A DNA stretch of 64,000 nucleotides from Enterovibrio qingdaonensis (GCF_028683135.1 NZ_JAJUBB010000001.1:594964-658963); one strand, 5' to 3'. Positions 28,042-37,526 are shown, counted from the first letter of the stretch. The notes: a model not told the origin generated them from the sequence alone. Made by a program: numbers and translations.

Positions 28042-28644
28042 TCAGTGAAAATTGCTCTCAGGAGCCAGCAAGGAGACGCGAAACCGGGCATGATCCATGG
28101 TGCGCTTCCTAAGTTCGCGTTGCACCTTTCTCGACTCATCCAACACCTCGAACGAAACAATTTGGTCAAACTGATCAACGTAAAGCCGCAAGTGACCAAT
28201 ATAGACAACACGATCATCTACTCGAACCAAAAAAGCGAAGTTTTCAGGCAAAGGGAGCGCAAAAAAGTTTGGGGTATCATCAGCATCTACCGTTGCGCGC
28301 TCCAACCCTGTTAGCCTAACGTTTCGTTTGGGAACCACATAGGCAAACATCTCACCCCAATCTGCGGTCAATCCCAGTAAATCCTCATGACCGGCAACGC
28401 TGTTGTACAGACTCGCATCCAGCCATAGAAGTACTCGCTCACCCGCGAAGAGATCTAACGTATCGGTTTCATTTGACGAAAATGTTGAGGGAATGGGAAC
28501 AACTGAAAGCTCACCTATGAGCAGGATTTCATCATCTTCGATTTGAGAAACCCCCTCCAATGCGACTGGGCTAGCTTTATCGTTAGCGCATGACGCCGTT
28601 AACAAAAAAAGAACAACGACAGAAATCACCCGAAGGTGCGCCAT
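28042..28644 (-). CDS. lipoprotein, unknown
   Basis: This 200-aa protein begins with a lipoprotein signal whose lipobox is LTASC at about residues 13-17, so the mature protein should be lipid-anchored. The rest is beta-rich with alternating hydrophobic residues and an acidic linker after the lipidation site. I recognise no family. An ATG 42 bases upstream would place a longer N-terminus before the signal, so I use the ATG at 28644. Confidence 0.75.
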   Translation of the reverse strand: MAHLRVISVVVLFLLTASCANDKASPVALEGVSQIEDDEILLIGELSVVPIPSTFSSNETDTLDLFAGERVLLWLDASLYNSVAGHEDLLGLTADWGEMFAYVVPKRNVRLTGLERATVDADDTPNFFALPLPENFAFLVRVDDRVVYIGHLRLYVDQFDQIVSFEVLDESRKVQRELRKRTMDHARFRVSLLAPESNFH

Positions 28645-28829
28645 CGGCAACAGAGATGTAGAAACCACAGAAGGAAAAACAGTCATGGGATCCCGATTTT
28701 AAATCCATGCGTAAACCATAGTACAAATCCAAAATCGTTAGCGGCTGAAATCTTTCTCTACAGTATTCGGTCTGTTAGACACCTCCCTTTCAAGACACGG
28801 GGGAGCGCAATCAGTATCAAGGGGGCAGT

Positions 28830-29279
28830 ATGCTTAACTGGGAATCAGTAATCGACACCGCAAAGAATGGAAACCCTGTAGCACCACGTCGCGTAGAAAA
28901 GGCTGAACATGAGTGGCAAACCCTTCTCACTGACGAACAATTCTATGTAACCCGACAACACGGTACTGAACGTCCGTTTAGTTCGCAAATGTGCGCACTA
29001 TTTGAACCAGGGATTTATGCGTGTGTTTGCTGTAAAACATCGTTGTTTAACGCAGAAGAAAAGTTCGACTCAGGAACAGGGTGGCCATCGTTTTCAGCAC
29101 CGTTACACGACAACGTCGTCGCATATAACATGGATATTTCGCATGGCATGACCCGCGTTGAAGTCACCTGCAATATCTGCGATGCGCACTTAGGCCACGT
29201 GTTCCCTGATGGGCCGTTACCCACTCGCCTGCGCTTTTGTATCAACGCGATTGCTTTGGAAAAAGAGCAAAGCGCATAA
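28830..29279 (+). CDS. msrB: peptide-methionine (R)-S-oxide reductase
   Basis: This 149-aa protein matches MsrB. Zinc ligands are Cys65/Cys68 and Cys114/Cys117, the catalytic cysteine is Cys137 in RFCINA, and the core contains DSGTGWPSF near residues 80-88. It reduces the R-epimer of methionine sulfoxide with thioredoxin. The C-terminus ends soon after the catalytic cysteine and is shorter than some relatives. It is transcribed alone, and a hairpin follows the stop. Confidence 0.95.
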   Translation: MLNWESVIDTAKNGNPVAPRRVEKAEHEWQTLLTDEQFYVTRQHGTERPFSSQMCALFEPGIYACVCCKTSLFNAEEKFDSGTGWPSFSAPLHDNVVAYNMDISHGMTRVEVTCNICDAHLGHVFPDGPLPTRLRFCINAIALEKEQSA

Positions 29280-29287
29280 CGCCAATT

Positions 29288-29316
29288 CCCACGCAGCATT
29301 GCATGCGTGGGTTCCC
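29288..29316 (+). terminator. probable terminator after msrB
   Basis: CCCACGCA and TGCGTGGG form an 8-bp stem around an 8-nt self-complementary loop, followed by TTCCCTTCT. Confidence 0.65.
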
Positions 29317-29483
29317 TTCTCCCAGTGTCTCAAATACAAACTCACCTATACTCAAAGAGCGGAAAACAAATGTCTCGTGGAAACACTCACCGCCAAAAAT
29401 TAAAACAATAGCCGATTAACGTCAGATACGCTGCGGCAACACAAGCCGCTCCACGAGTAAGCTGTATTGGAAGTGTGTTTTAC

Positions 29484-30860
29484 ATGACTCGTGGTTCTAA
29501 CGCTTGGATAGTTGTTGGTTCGCTTCTCTATTTTCTTGCTTCATACTTTGGAGCAACGCCGCTTAGCCTGCATAACGCCAATATTGTTCAACTAAACATC
29601 GCGTCGGGCATTGGCATGATCATGTGTCTACACGGCGGCATAAAGGCCCTTTTTATTCTTGCTTTGGCTGCGCCACTTTCCCATTCGCTAGCAATCTTTC
29701 ATTGGGATCCCAATGCTGCACTTTTCCCCGCTATCCTATCCGGCTTACTCGCTCCAGTTGCTTGTTTTCTTTCCGCAAAGGCGTGGGATAAACACTTTAG
29801 TTATGAAGGTTTGCGGTTCGAAACACTGCTCCCTTACCTGATACGTGTTTGTCTGTTACCCGGCCTACTCCTCGGTTCGCTGACATCCATGGATAGCCTT
29901 TACGGTGGCTATACGGGGCAAGGTGGGTATTTTTACGATCTTTACGAGATCACTTCCGCATATGCGCTCGGTATTTTGCTAGTCGCACCGCTCTATTACA
30001 TTTGGACGCACACTTCTAATCCCGTCGCCCACTTAACACAAGCAAATGTGCTCTATATTCTTGGCTATCTCATGTTAACGCTGGGGGCCTTTGTTTTATC
30101 TCCCGGACTGATTTTTATTGCCCCAGTTGTTCCCATTATTCTGGCCTTTAAAGGCGAAGAGTTGGCTGCCCTTCTGGGTTTATTCGGAATGGGAATTATT
30201 GTTGCAGCTATTGCTCCCTATGGCCTTGGCCCCTTTGATCTCCCAGACAAGGTCGAAGGCCACATGGCATTACTGACATTTGTATTGGTCAGCATGATCA
30301 CCCCAATCGCGATTGGTCTGCACGCAAGAAGACTCCAGAGCGTATCCAAGTCTCGCGACCGTTGGCAAACCAAGGCGCAGACAGACCAACTCACGGGCTT
30401 ACCTAATCGCTATGCCTTTTTCCCCGAATTAGAACGCAGTTGTGAAGGCGCGAAGAATGCGGATGAAACCTTGGTCGTTGCGGTACTAGATGTGGACCAT
30501 TTTAAAATGGTGAACGACTCCTATGGCCACGCAACTGGTGACAAAGTTCTCGCTCAAATCGCGGAGCTAATACGCGATCAAATGCGAGAATCTGACGTTG
30601 TCGCGCGTATTGGAGGGGAGGAGTTTGCCATTTTGCTTCACGGCCCCACTGTTTCGCAGGCTAAGCGAGCGTTAGATCGCCTCAGACAACGATGTGAAAG
30701 TCATCAAATGACGCTGCCTGACGGAAGCCTGTCAGTCACTGTCAGCATTGGCGCAGTCGTGTATCAACGATCAGAATCTAAAGAAGACGTCATGGCACGC
30801 GCAGACGCGCAGCTCTATAAGGCGAAACGTGAAGGTAGAAACCGAGTGATCATTGAATAA
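29484..30860 (+). CDS. MASE1-type membrane diguanylate cyclase
   Basis: This 458-aa protein has an N-terminal membrane sensor of about eight hydrophobic helices (MASE1-like, residues 1-280), then a linker and a GGDEF domain at about 295-455. The active-site motif is GGEEF. An RxxD inhibitory site (RESD) lies five residues before it, so product feedback is expected. It should make c-di-GMP. I chose the ATG at 29484 because GGAAG lies ten bases upstream; a GTG three codons earlier is too close. Confidence 0.9.
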   Translation: MTRGSNAWIVVGSLLYFLASYFGATPLSLHNANIVQLNIASGIGMIMCLHGGIKALFILALAAPLSHSLAIFHWDPNAALFPAILSGLLAPVACFLSAKAWDKHFSYEGLRFETLLPYLIRVCLLPGLLLGSLTSMDSLYGGYTGQGGYFYDLYEITSAYALGILLVAPLYYIWTHTSNPVAHLTQANVLYILGYLMLTLGAFVLSPGLIFIAPVVPIILAFKGEELAALLGLFGMGIIVAAIAPYGLGPFDLPDKVEGHMALLTFVLVSMITPIAIGLHARRLQSVSKSRDRWQTKAQTDQLTGLPNRYAFFPELERSCEGAKNADETLVVAVLDVDHFKMVNDSYGHATGDKVLAQIAELIRDQMRESDVVARIGGEEFAILLHGPTVSQAKRALDRLRQRCESHQMTLPDGSLSVTVSIGAVVYQRSESKEDVMARADAQLYKAKREGRNRVIIE

Positions 30861-30967
30861 ACCCGCCTAACAGAATAAAAACCACTGTCTCGTAACGAAA
30901 TCTTCCCGTACCATAAGCGCACAAAAACATGCTCTCCGACACTCGCTTAAAGCAAGGCTTTGATTTT

Positions 30968-31240
30968 ATGAAAGATGACGACATTCTCACCAGCGAAAAC
31001 CTCATTGAAATCGTTGAAAACCAACTGGCAGACAACAATCCAAAGAAAGTAAAAGAAACGCTGATGCGCCTTCGTATGACGGGTTCAACCCAAGAAGAGG
31101 CCATGGAATACATCGCGTGTGCACTGATGGTTGAAATTTATGATGTGGCGAAATGCGACGGTGAGTTCAATCTCAAACGCTATGAAGAGCATTTAGATCT
31201 ATTGCCAGAAATGCCGTGGCAAGCAGATTTGGAAGATTAA
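30968..31240 (+). CDS. small conserved protein, unknown
   Basis: This 90-aa acidic, helical protein starts MKDDDILTSENLIEIVENQL and contains a predicted helical pair with MEYIACALMVEIYDV. I recognise no named domain but the reading frame, ATG and downstream terminator support a real gene. It may have a longer form from an ATG 39 bases upstream. There is no membrane segment or signal. Confidence 0.7.
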   Translation: MKDDDILTSENLIEIVENQLADNNPKKVKETLMRLRMTGSTQEEAMEYIACALMVEIYDVAKCDGEFNLKRYEEHLDLLPEMPWQADLED

Positions 31241-31266
31241 AAAAGCGCCGAAAGGCGCTTTTTTTA
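31239..31266. terminator. bidirectional terminator
   Basis: AAGCGCC-GAAA-GGCGCTT is a 7-bp stem with a GAAA tetraloop and T-runs on both sides. It overlaps the stop of the convergent DUF3429 gene. Confidence 0.9.
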
Positions 31267-31728
31267 TGCCGTTCCCATTGAGACAACATCGTTATAAATA
31301 TCACCGAGCCAATACAAGAGGAATAGGTGACAAATCACCACGATTGCCGTCAAAATCGCACGCATCAAGGTATACCAGAAAGGGTAAATGCCCTTAAACA
31401 TCAGCCCCACTTCGAGCGCGAATAAAATCACATAAGAGGCGATGAGTAGATAAATAGAATACGGAAATGGCATCAGCAAGGCACCGACCGCCACCAGCGA
31501 GAATACAATACCGACCGTCAATCCATTGGTTGGCTTTTCCTCTTTTGCGCCACTGATTGTCATCCCCCATACGGCACCAGAAAGAAAAGCAAGGATGATG
31601 GCACTGTAATTATTGAAGGTATGAACCAAGGCAGCTTGCCAATCTAATGGCCAAATAGGTAAAAGAATACCAAACGCAATAAAAGGGATTAGACCTAGCG
31701 CCCCATACGCAAGTGCTGTTTTTTTCAT
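31264..31728 (-). CDS. DUF3429 membrane protein
   Basis: This 154-aa protein has about five transmembrane helices and the DUF3429 opening ALAYGALGLIPFIAF followed by NNYSAIILAFLSGAVWG. The family is widespread in marine gammaproteobacteria with no known function. It ends against a bidirectional terminator shared with a convergent small gene. Confidence 0.88.
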   Translation of the reverse strand: MKKTALAYGALGLIPFIAFGILLPIWPLDWQAALVHTFNNYSAIILAFLSGAVWGMTISGAKEEKPTNGLTVGIVFSLVAVGALLMPFPYSIYLLIASYVILFALEVGLMFKGIYPFWYTLMRAILTAIVVICHLFLLYWLGDIYNDVVSMGTA

Positions 31729-31795
31729 CGTGTATTTCTCCCCGTCTTGCCGTTTACCCTTCGTTCAACACATCACCCTTTTTATCGGCTCCTTA

Positions 31796-32059
31796 TCAAT
31801 CAGCAAGCAGTGGATGATCTGCAGGCAATTGTTTATGAATCCACAACACAAGTTTATGTTTCATATTAGGGCCATCTTCCTTATCCGTCGCCAACGGCGT
31901 GAGTACCTTGTCATCCACCAATAAGCGGTAAATGCACTCTATTTTTACCTTATTGGATGTTCCTTCATCAAAGTTTGCGTATCCCCTTTTGCGCGCATAC
32001 TGCTCGCCAATTTGAAGTGCCTTTTTGAGAAGTTGAGCCTCGTGTTTGATCTTTTTCAT
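31796..32059 (-). CDS. DUF5062 family protein
   Basis: This 87-aa basic protein matches the DUF5062 pattern of Vibrionaceae: MKKIKHEAQLLKKALQIG at the start, a central VKIECIYRLLVDDK segment and a C-terminal MKHKLVLWIHKQLPADHPLL. The family has no known function. It overlaps no neighbour and is likely monocistronic. Confidence 0.85.
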   Translation of the reverse strand: MKKIKHEAQLLKKALQIGEQYARKRGYANFDEGTSNKVKIECIYRLLVDDKVLTPLATDKEDGPNMKHKLVLWIHKQLPADHPLLAD

Positions 32060-32206
32060 ATCATTACTCCAAAAGCACTATTTTCAGCCAGCATAGCAGA
32101 GCCCTTTAAAAACGGATGTGATCATTCCCGAGAGACGCAGAGAGATTCTTACAATCTTCGCGTTTACTTCGCTACTATGCAGACTTTACATACCAGAGAC
32201 TTAAAC

Positions 32207-32686
32207 ATGGATAGCCGCTCACAGACCCTACTTAACGAGTACCTAGCGAGCCTTACTCCTGAACATCGTCGAACATATACGTCTTTTTCTTCCGATTACT
32301 TTTGCGCCGACGAACACAACGCTCAAGTCTGCGCAGAACTGATTATGAAAGGTGAAAAGCGCGCTTCCTGCAGCATGGACATTTGGTATAGCCAAGAGGG
32401 CGAGCCTTACCCTCAAGTAGGTCACCTTCAAGTCGTCACTGACTTCCATGGCAATCCTAAGTGCATCATTGAGATCACAGAGGTTACAACATGCCCTTTT
32501 AATCAGGTCACTGAAGAGTTTGCGGCCGCCGAAGGTGAAGGCGACAAAAGCCATGCTTGGTGGAGAAATGCGCATTGGGCCTTTTTTTCCGCTGAGTGTA
32601 AGGAATTGGGTATTGAGATGACGGAAGATACCCTGCTTGTTCTTGAGCGTTTTCAAACTGTTTATAAAGCCGATATCGAAATTTAG
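32207..32686 (+). CDS. ASCH-domain protein
   Basis: This 159-aa protein carries an ASCH domain, an RNA-binding-like PUA-related fold: KGEKRASCSMD near residues 49-59, VGHLQVVTDFHG and a late helical EDTLLVLERFQTVY. ASCH proteins are proposed to bind nucleic acid or act on modified nucleosides, but this branch has no firm function. The ATG at 32207 is preferred over an in-frame ATG 30 bases upstream. A second ASCH gene, yqfB, lies 400 bases downstream. Confidence 0.78.
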   Translation: MDSRSQTLLNEYLASLTPEHRRTYTSFSSDYFCADEHNAQVCAELIMKGEKRASCSMDIWYSQEGEPYPQVGHLQVVTDFHGNPKCIIEITEVTTCPFNQVTEEFAAAEGEGDKSHAWWRNAHWAFFSAECKELGIEMTEDTLLVLERFQTVYKADIEI

Positions 32687-32760
32687 ACGTGAATCTAATT
32701 CAGCGTTCATAAATCGTCGTAGATTAGTTTCTAACTACCCGCGCTATGGATGAGCCTGCA

Positions 32761-33012
32761 ATGCGAAAACTCAGAATTGAAACCTTCACACTGGATACAA
32801 ACGAAAAAAAAGAAGCCATCATGCTCCCGCTTATGATCGTGAAATCCGTTTTGACTTTTCTACCCAAAGGGATTTTAGAACGCCTAAAGGATGATGACAC
32901 CTTGCTAGAAACGCTTATGGTGGCAATCGACGATTCGCACTACTCGGGCATGATTATCGAGACTGAAGACAGCAATGAGAACGAACGTGTCATTTTATCC
33001 ATCGTAACGTGA
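32761..33012 (+). CDS. small acidic protein, unknown
   Basis: This 83-aa protein opens MRKLRIETFTLDTNEKKEAIMLPLMIVKSVLTFLPKG-like and ends in an acidic region. It has one weakly hydrophobic helix near residues 26-40 and no cysteines. I recognise no domain. The start at 32761 is chosen because GGATGAG precedes it; the in-frame ATG at 32746 has no ribosome binding site. Confidence 0.6.
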   Translation: MRKLRIETFTLDTNEKKEAIMLPLMIVKSVLTFLPKGILERLKDDDTLLETLMVAIDDSHYSGMIIETEDSNENERVILSIVT

Positions 33013-33094
33013 GGTAAAAATTCTTCTCAGGCTTTTACCCACTCTGTGGTTTAATGCGCGGCTTAATACTGTCACAGCTAAGTAGGTAATCTCT

Positions 33095-33415
33095 GTGAAC
33101 CAAGTGCCAACTAAAATCACCTTCTTTGAGTGGCTGACACCGCTTGTGGCGTCAGGCAAAAAGACCATCACCATCCGTGATGAATCAGAAAGCCACTACG
33201 TACCGGGTACCCGTGTTGACGTACATACGCTAGAAAAAGACGAGTATGTTTGTCAGATCGATATTCTGAAGGTTGAGCAAATTTCGTTTGATGACATCAA
33301 CGAAGAGCATGCTGCGCAGGAGTTCCTGCCGCTTGATGAACTGAAGCCGCTGATCAGGAAGATCTATCCAGACGATAACGTATTCTACGTGATCAGTTAC
33401 AAACTGGTGGATTAA
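33095..33415 (+). CDS. yqfB: YqfB, N4-acetylcytidine amidohydrolase (ASCH)
   Basis: This 106-aa protein matches YqfB: ITFFEWLTPLVASGKKTITIRDESESHY near the N-terminus, EEHAAQEFLPLDEL in the middle and DDNVFYVISYK at the end. E. coli YqfB hydrolyses N4-acetylcytidine. The Lys and Glu residues used for catalysis lie in the conserved TITIRDESESH block. It starts with GTG. A strong terminator follows. Confidence 0.93.
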   Translation: MNQVPTKITFFEWLTPLVASGKKTITIRDESESHYVPGTRVDVHTLEKDEYVCQIDILKVEQISFDDINEEHAAQEFLPLDELKPLIRKIYPDDNVFYVISYKLVD

Positions 33416-33417
33416 GC

Positions 33418-33446
33418 AAAAAGCCGACTGATAGTCGGCTTTTTTA
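33418..33446 (+). terminator. rho-independent terminator after yqfB
   Basis: AGCCGACT and AGTCGGCT form an 8-bp stem around GAT, followed by TTTTTT. An A-run on the other side may also stop the opposite strand. Confidence 0.9.
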
Positions 33447-33485
33447 TATGAGCCATCGTAAAAAGCACCGCAGGTGCGACACTCT

Positions 33486-34727
33486 TTAAGCGAGGATCTG
33501 CTGAAGAGCTACAAAGAAAGTGTCTATCTCCTCTTTCGTGTTGTAGTGCATCAAGCCGACACGGAGTATGCCTCCCTTCTCTGTCACGCCGAAGGCGTCG
33601 GTCAATCGATCTGCATAGAGGTGTCCGCTCCAGACGTAGATTTGACGCTGTCCAAGTGCTTCAGCAATTTCTGCGGGATCTTTCTCGCCAAATCGAAGTG
33701 CAAATGTCGCAGTGCGCCCTTCCACAGAGTCCAATCCATAAAGCTCAGCACCCTCGACGTCTTTTAGCTTCTGAAGAAAATAATCTGCAAGTGCATTTTC
33801 ATAGCCATGGATGTTGTCGTAGGCCGACTCTAAGCGCGCCCTTAGCGAATCACCATCCCCTAGGGATGCTAAATAATCGATGGTCGCCACCACACCGCTT
33901 AATGCTTCAAAGTTCAACGTGCCCGTTTCCCAGCGTTTCGGGGCAATGTCAGGTGCGGGAGCCACTTTGTAGGGTGTAAGGGAAGCCAACCACTCAGCTT
34001 TGCCATACATGATCCCCAGATGCGGGCCATAAAATTTGTAGGCTGAGCAGGCGAGAAAATCCACATCTAACGCTTTTACATCCACCAGCTGGTGCGGCAG
34101 CAAATGCACAGCGTCAACAAACACCTTAGTGCCCACCTTGCGGCATTTTTCGATAACTGTTTCTAAATCTGTTTTGTTTCCCGTGATATTACTCGCGGCG
34201 GTAATCGCCACTAAGCGCGTACGCTTGCTTAACAGGCTGTCCAATTTGTCCAGATCAAGACTTCCCTGCTGATCGACGATCGGAAGATGATGAACCGTTA
34301 CGCCACGATCCTTTGCAGCCAAGATCCAACTCGATCGATTCGCACCATGATCTGCGTCCGTGACGATCACTTCATCACCCGGCTGCCATTCTTTGCAAAG
34401 GGCACGACTCAAGGCAAACGTCACCGACGTCATATTTGCGCCAAAAAACACTTCGTTTTTTGACGCACCCAACAAGGCAGCCACACCTTCTCTTGCCTTT
34501 GCTACGATCGCTTCAGTTTCTTGGCTGACAAGAAAGCGTCCACCAAGGTTTGAATTGCCCCCACGCAAATAATCACTAATGGCAAGGATCACTGACTCGG
34601 GCGACTGGGTGCCACCAGGGCCATCAAGGTAAATCGGAGAGTCACCTTCAATTTTTCGCTGAAGCGCAGGAAACTGACTGCGAATGACTTCGACATTTTC
34701 TGAAGTTAGCGGAAAACACTTTGCCAT
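33486..34727 (-). CDS. cysteine desulfurase-like PLP enzyme (VC1184 type)
   Basis: This 413-aa fold-type I PLP enzyme has the class-V aminotransferase layout. The PLP lysine is in ACSAYKFYGPHLG near residues 232-244, with an upstream DADHGANRSSW segment and FVDAVHLLPH at the cofactor aspartate. The family is related to SufS/NifS but has no partner SufE here. Its substrate may be cysteine or another amino acid. It is separated from the next gene by 397 bases. Confidence 0.88.
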   Translation of the reverse strand: MAKCFPLTSENVEVIRSQFPALQRKIEGDSPIYLDGPGGTQSPESVILAISDYLRGGNSNLGGRFLVSQETEAIVAKAREGVAALLGASKNEVFFGANMTSVTFALSRALCKEWQPGDEVIVTDADHGANRSSWILAAKDRGVTVHHLPIVDQQGSLDLDKLDSLLSKRTRLVAITAASNITGNKTDLETVIEKCRKVGTKVFVDAVHLLPHQLVDVKALDVDFLACSAYKFYGPHLGIMYGKAEWLASLTPYKVAPAPDIAPKRWETGTLNFEALSGVVATIDYLASLGDGDSLRARLESAYDNIHGYENALADYFLQKLKDVEGAELYGLDSVEGRTATFALRFGEKDPAEIAEALGQRQIYVWSGHLYADRLTDAFGVTEKGGILRVGLMHYNTKEEIDTFFVALQQILA

Positions 34728-35124
34728 AAACGCTCCTTTTCTCTGGGAATGACGTCAGAGCAAACTTGAACTGGCGCGGAAAGAGGGACCAAGCAGCCCA
34801 TTGCAAATAGTGTTAATCCCCTGTTAATAATCTTATGGTAGGGTTTACAGTGCTTTCAACCAACTAAGTGCAATAAAGCCAGTCATGTTGGAATTTAATA
34901 CTCCTCTCATCGCCAGTCAGAATTAATGGACTGCATTTCATTGCACACACAGAACTAACGACTAGTCGTTTTCTTCAAAATACACGCTTATACCGACATT
35001 ATTCCATTGAATTTGAATATCCCTCGTTTCTGTAGGTTGAAATTCGCCCCCTGATCTCTTTGACTATACCTATGTACTTTCAGCTGAACTGTTCAGCATG
35101 GCGTAGGAAAACATTGAAGAAAAC
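34728..35124. other. intergenic region with a palindrome near the GNAT/FemAB gene
   Basis: GCTGAAC-T-GTTCAGC at 35083-35097 is a 7-1-7 perfect palindrome 28 bases before the downstream start and could be an operator. The rest of the region has no open frame with a ribosome binding site and no clear hairpin. Confidence 0.5.
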
Positions 35125-36288
35125 ATGACTAAAGACGAGGAATTACAGTGCCAAACCATCACAAGTATCGGAGACGTTACACCGGACGATTGGCATGCAT
35201 TGGTGAATTCTCACTACCCTTTTCTGCGACATGAATTCCTGCTCGCCTTGGAGCAAACCAATGCGGTTGGCACCAAATCAGGCTGGGTTCCTCAATATCT
35301 CGTTGTATACCGCGGTGATACGCTGATTGCGGCTGCGCCTTGTTTCATCAAGACACACCCTTATGGAGAATATGTGTTTGATTGGGCGTGGGCAGAGGCC
35401 TATGAAGATGCAGGGTTGGAATACTACCCTAAACTTATCTGTGCTGTTCCCTTCACACCCGCAACTGGGCCTCGCTTGCTTTGCCGACAAGATGAAGATT
35501 GGCACCAAATGAGCCTATTTCTGGCAAATGCAATGAAATCGGTCGTTGAACAAACCGCCTGTTCGGGCACCCATATATTGTTTCCTGAGCGCACTGTTTG
35601 TGGACAATTGGCTCCTCTTGGCTATCTGGAACGGCGCGCCGTGCAGTTTCACTGGCGGAACAAAAACTATGATTCGTTTGAGGACTTTCTCGCTCAGATG
35701 ACGGCGAGAAAGCGCAAAAATATTCGTAAAGAACGCCAACGAATTGACCAGCAACAGATCCAAGTAGACGTATTAGAAGGTGAAGAGATAACGAGCACGC
35801 ACTGGGGCGTGTTTTCGCGCTTCTACACCAATACTTACCTTAAACGATCTGGCCATACGGGCTACTTGAATGCAGACCTGTTTCATCAGATCGGAGAAAC
35901 CATGCGTGATGCTTTGGTCATGGTACTCGCCCGACAACACGACCAGTACATTGCTGGTGCACTCTATTTCAAGTCAGACGATACTCTATATGGGCGATAC
36001 TGGGGGTGCACGCAGGAGTTTGACAATCTTCACTTCGAACTCTGTTATTACCGGGGTATCGACTACTGTATCCAACATGGTTTGAAGACGTTTGACGCAG
36101 GCGCACAAGGCGAACACAAACTCCTTCGAGGTTTTGAACCCGTTATTACCTATTCTGCGCACTATCTTCAGCATCAGGGCTTTCATCAGGCGATTGCCGA
36201 TTACCTTCAACGGGAACACAAGCTTATTGAGGGGTATGTTGAAGATGCCATTGCGCACTTGCCTTACCGCCAGAGCATCAACACTTAG
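35125..36288 (+). CDS. FemAB-like GNAT protein (DUF482)
   Basis: This 387-aa protein matches the DUF482/peptidoglycan-biosynthesis-like GNAT branch. It has LVVYRGDTLIAAAPCFIK, then the conserved YEFDWAW-type segment VFDWAWAEAYEDAGLEYYPK. Later KRKNIRKERQ and the terminal GLKTFDAGAQGEHKLLRGF are also typical. The family acylates unknown substrates. It is followed by a small DUF6151 gene 30 bases later, probably in an operon. Confidence 0.85.
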   Translation: MTKDEELQCQTITSIGDVTPDDWHALVNSHYPFLRHEFLLALEQTNAVGTKSGWVPQYLVVYRGDTLIAAAPCFIKTHPYGEYVFDWAWAEAYEDAGLEYYPKLICAVPFTPATGPRLLCRQDEDWHQMSLFLANAMKSVVEQTACSGTHILFPERTVCGQLAPLGYLERRAVQFHWRNKNYDSFEDFLAQMTARKRKNIRKERQRIDQQQIQVDVLEGEEITSTHWGVFSRFYTNTYLKRSGHTGYLNADLFHQIGETMRDALVMVLARQHDQYIAGALYFKSDDTLYGRYWGCTQEFDNLHFELCYYRGIDYCIQHGLKTFDAGAQGEHKLLRGFEPVITYSAHYLQHQGFHQAIADYLQREHKLIEGYVEDAIAHLPYRQSINT

Positions 36289-36318
36289 GTACAATCAGTC
36301 AATAACAGGAGCGACACC

Positions 36319-36894
36319 ATGACAGACCTTGCCTTCCAATGTGAATGTGGCGAACTCACTGGTACAGTGATCAATGCTTCTCCGAAACTGGGCAATCATA
36401 TGATCTGTTATTGCGATGATTGCCAGCGGTTTGCTCGCTACTTAGGTCACGAAGAAAAATGGTTGGATGAATGGGGAGGCACTGACATATATCAAGTTCC
36501 ACCTGCGAACATTCGTATTGATAAAGGGGCAGAAAACCTCCGTTGCGTGCGGGTAAAACCGAAAGGCATCTATCGATTTTACGCAAGCTGTTGCCGAACG
36601 CCCATTGCGAATAGCCCAAGCTACAAGATGCCACTAGCGGGAATACCCACACCTATATTGCAGCGAAAAAACAAGAAAGAACTGATTGGCCCAGTCACAC
36701 ATACCGTGATGGGCAGCTTTGCGAAAGGATCACCGCCTAGCAAACCTCATCCTAAGTTTTCCTTTGGATCTGTGGTGAAAGTCTTGACCTTTTTGCTGCG
36801 GAATACGTTGAAAGGGACAAACACGCCAACGCCCTTTTTTACCCCCGATGGTAAAGCAGTGTCACCACCAGAGAAAATCGCAGATAAACGCTAG
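36319..36894 (+). CDS. DUF6151 / GFA-like protein
   Basis: This 191-aa protein has a zinc-site pattern of CECGELTG at residues 8-15, CYCDDCQRF near 31-39 and CCRTPIANS near 92-100, as in the GFA (glutathione-dependent formaldehyde-activating) fold. DUF6151 is the closest match. It overlaps the convergent GNAT gene by 4 bases. Confidence 0.78.
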   Translation: MTDLAFQCECGELTGTVINASPKLGNHMICYCDDCQRFARYLGHEEKWLDEWGGTDIYQVPPANIRIDKGAENLRCVRVKPKGIYRFYASCCRTPIANSPSYKMPLAGIPTPILQRKNKKELIGPVTHTVMGSFAKGSPPSKPHPKFSFGSVVKVLTFLLRNTLKGTNTPTPFFTPDGKAVSPPEKIADKR

Positions 36895-37448
36895 GAAGCG
36901 GAAGCCATGCGTTGCCACTCTTCCTTAGTCAACGCATATAGACAATGAATTGAACATCGGTGGTCAGCCTCAATCAAAGGATGAGCGAACTGATTGCCCG
37001 TATTCGTCATCCCTAAACTCTGCATGACACGTTGCGAAGGAATATTGTCCAAAATAGTGAATGACATAACCTTCTCAAGGTTCATCTCATCAAACGCGAT
37101 GCGCAAAGCCTCTTGTGCGGCCTCTTTTGCATAGCCTTTGCGCTGATGTGTTGGACAAATACGCCAGCCAATCTCATACACATACTCACCAACAACGAGG
37201 TAATCAGTAAAGTTGATGCCTATCGTACCGACAAATTCTCCCGTGCTTTTTAACCGAATCGCCCAATAGGAGATTCCATACTCTTGCCACTTTCTCGCAA
37301 TTCGTAGCAGGACATCGTCACTTTCTGCGTGGCTAAGCGGTGCTGGGAAATGGCGCATCACGTCAGGATCAGCATTCAATTGTGCAAACGGTTCGCGATC
37401 TTCTTCAATAAAGGGACGCAGGATTAATCGTTCGGTTTGTCTATCCAT
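36891..37448 (-). CDS. GNAT acetyltransferase, RimJ/RimL type
   Basis: This 185-aa protein starts MDRQTERLILRPFIEEDRE, the standard RimJ/RimL opening. It contains PTHQRKGYAKEAAQEAL, the acetyl-CoA loop near residues 102-118, and a late SFTILDNIPSQRVMQSLGM block. RimJ/RimL proteins acetylate N-termini of ribosomal proteins, but many relatives act on small molecules. A TTG four codons upstream is ruled out by weak context. Confidence 0.9.
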   Translation of the reverse strand: MDRQTERLILRPFIEEDREPFAQLNADPDVMRHFPAPLSHAESDDVLLRIARKWQEYGISYWAIRLKSTGEFVGTIGINFTDYLVVGEYVYEIGWRICPTHQRKGYAKEAAQEALRIAFDEMNLEKVMSFTILDNIPSQRVMQSLGMTNTGNQFAHPLIEADHRCSIHCLYALTKEEWQRMASAS

Positions 37449-37463
37449 CGTTAAACCCAAAAA

Positions 37464-37493
37464 ACAAAAAAGGCGGCTATTCAGCCACCTTTA
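37464..37493 (-). terminator. terminator of the small membrane-protein gene
   Basis: Read on the minus strand, AGGTGGCT and AGCCGCCT form a stem with one G-U pair around GAAT, followed by TTTTTTG. In the plus-strand RNA the same position is a C-A mismatch, so it works mainly on the minus strand. Confidence 0.75.
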
Positions 37494-37526
37494 TAACACG
37501 ACAAATTCGTTCAACAAACCAGCAGA

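Noticed and set aside
32012..32206. upstream extension of the ASCH protein
   Set aside because: It overlaps the divergent DUF5062 gene and adds residues with no domain; the ATG at 32207 fits better.
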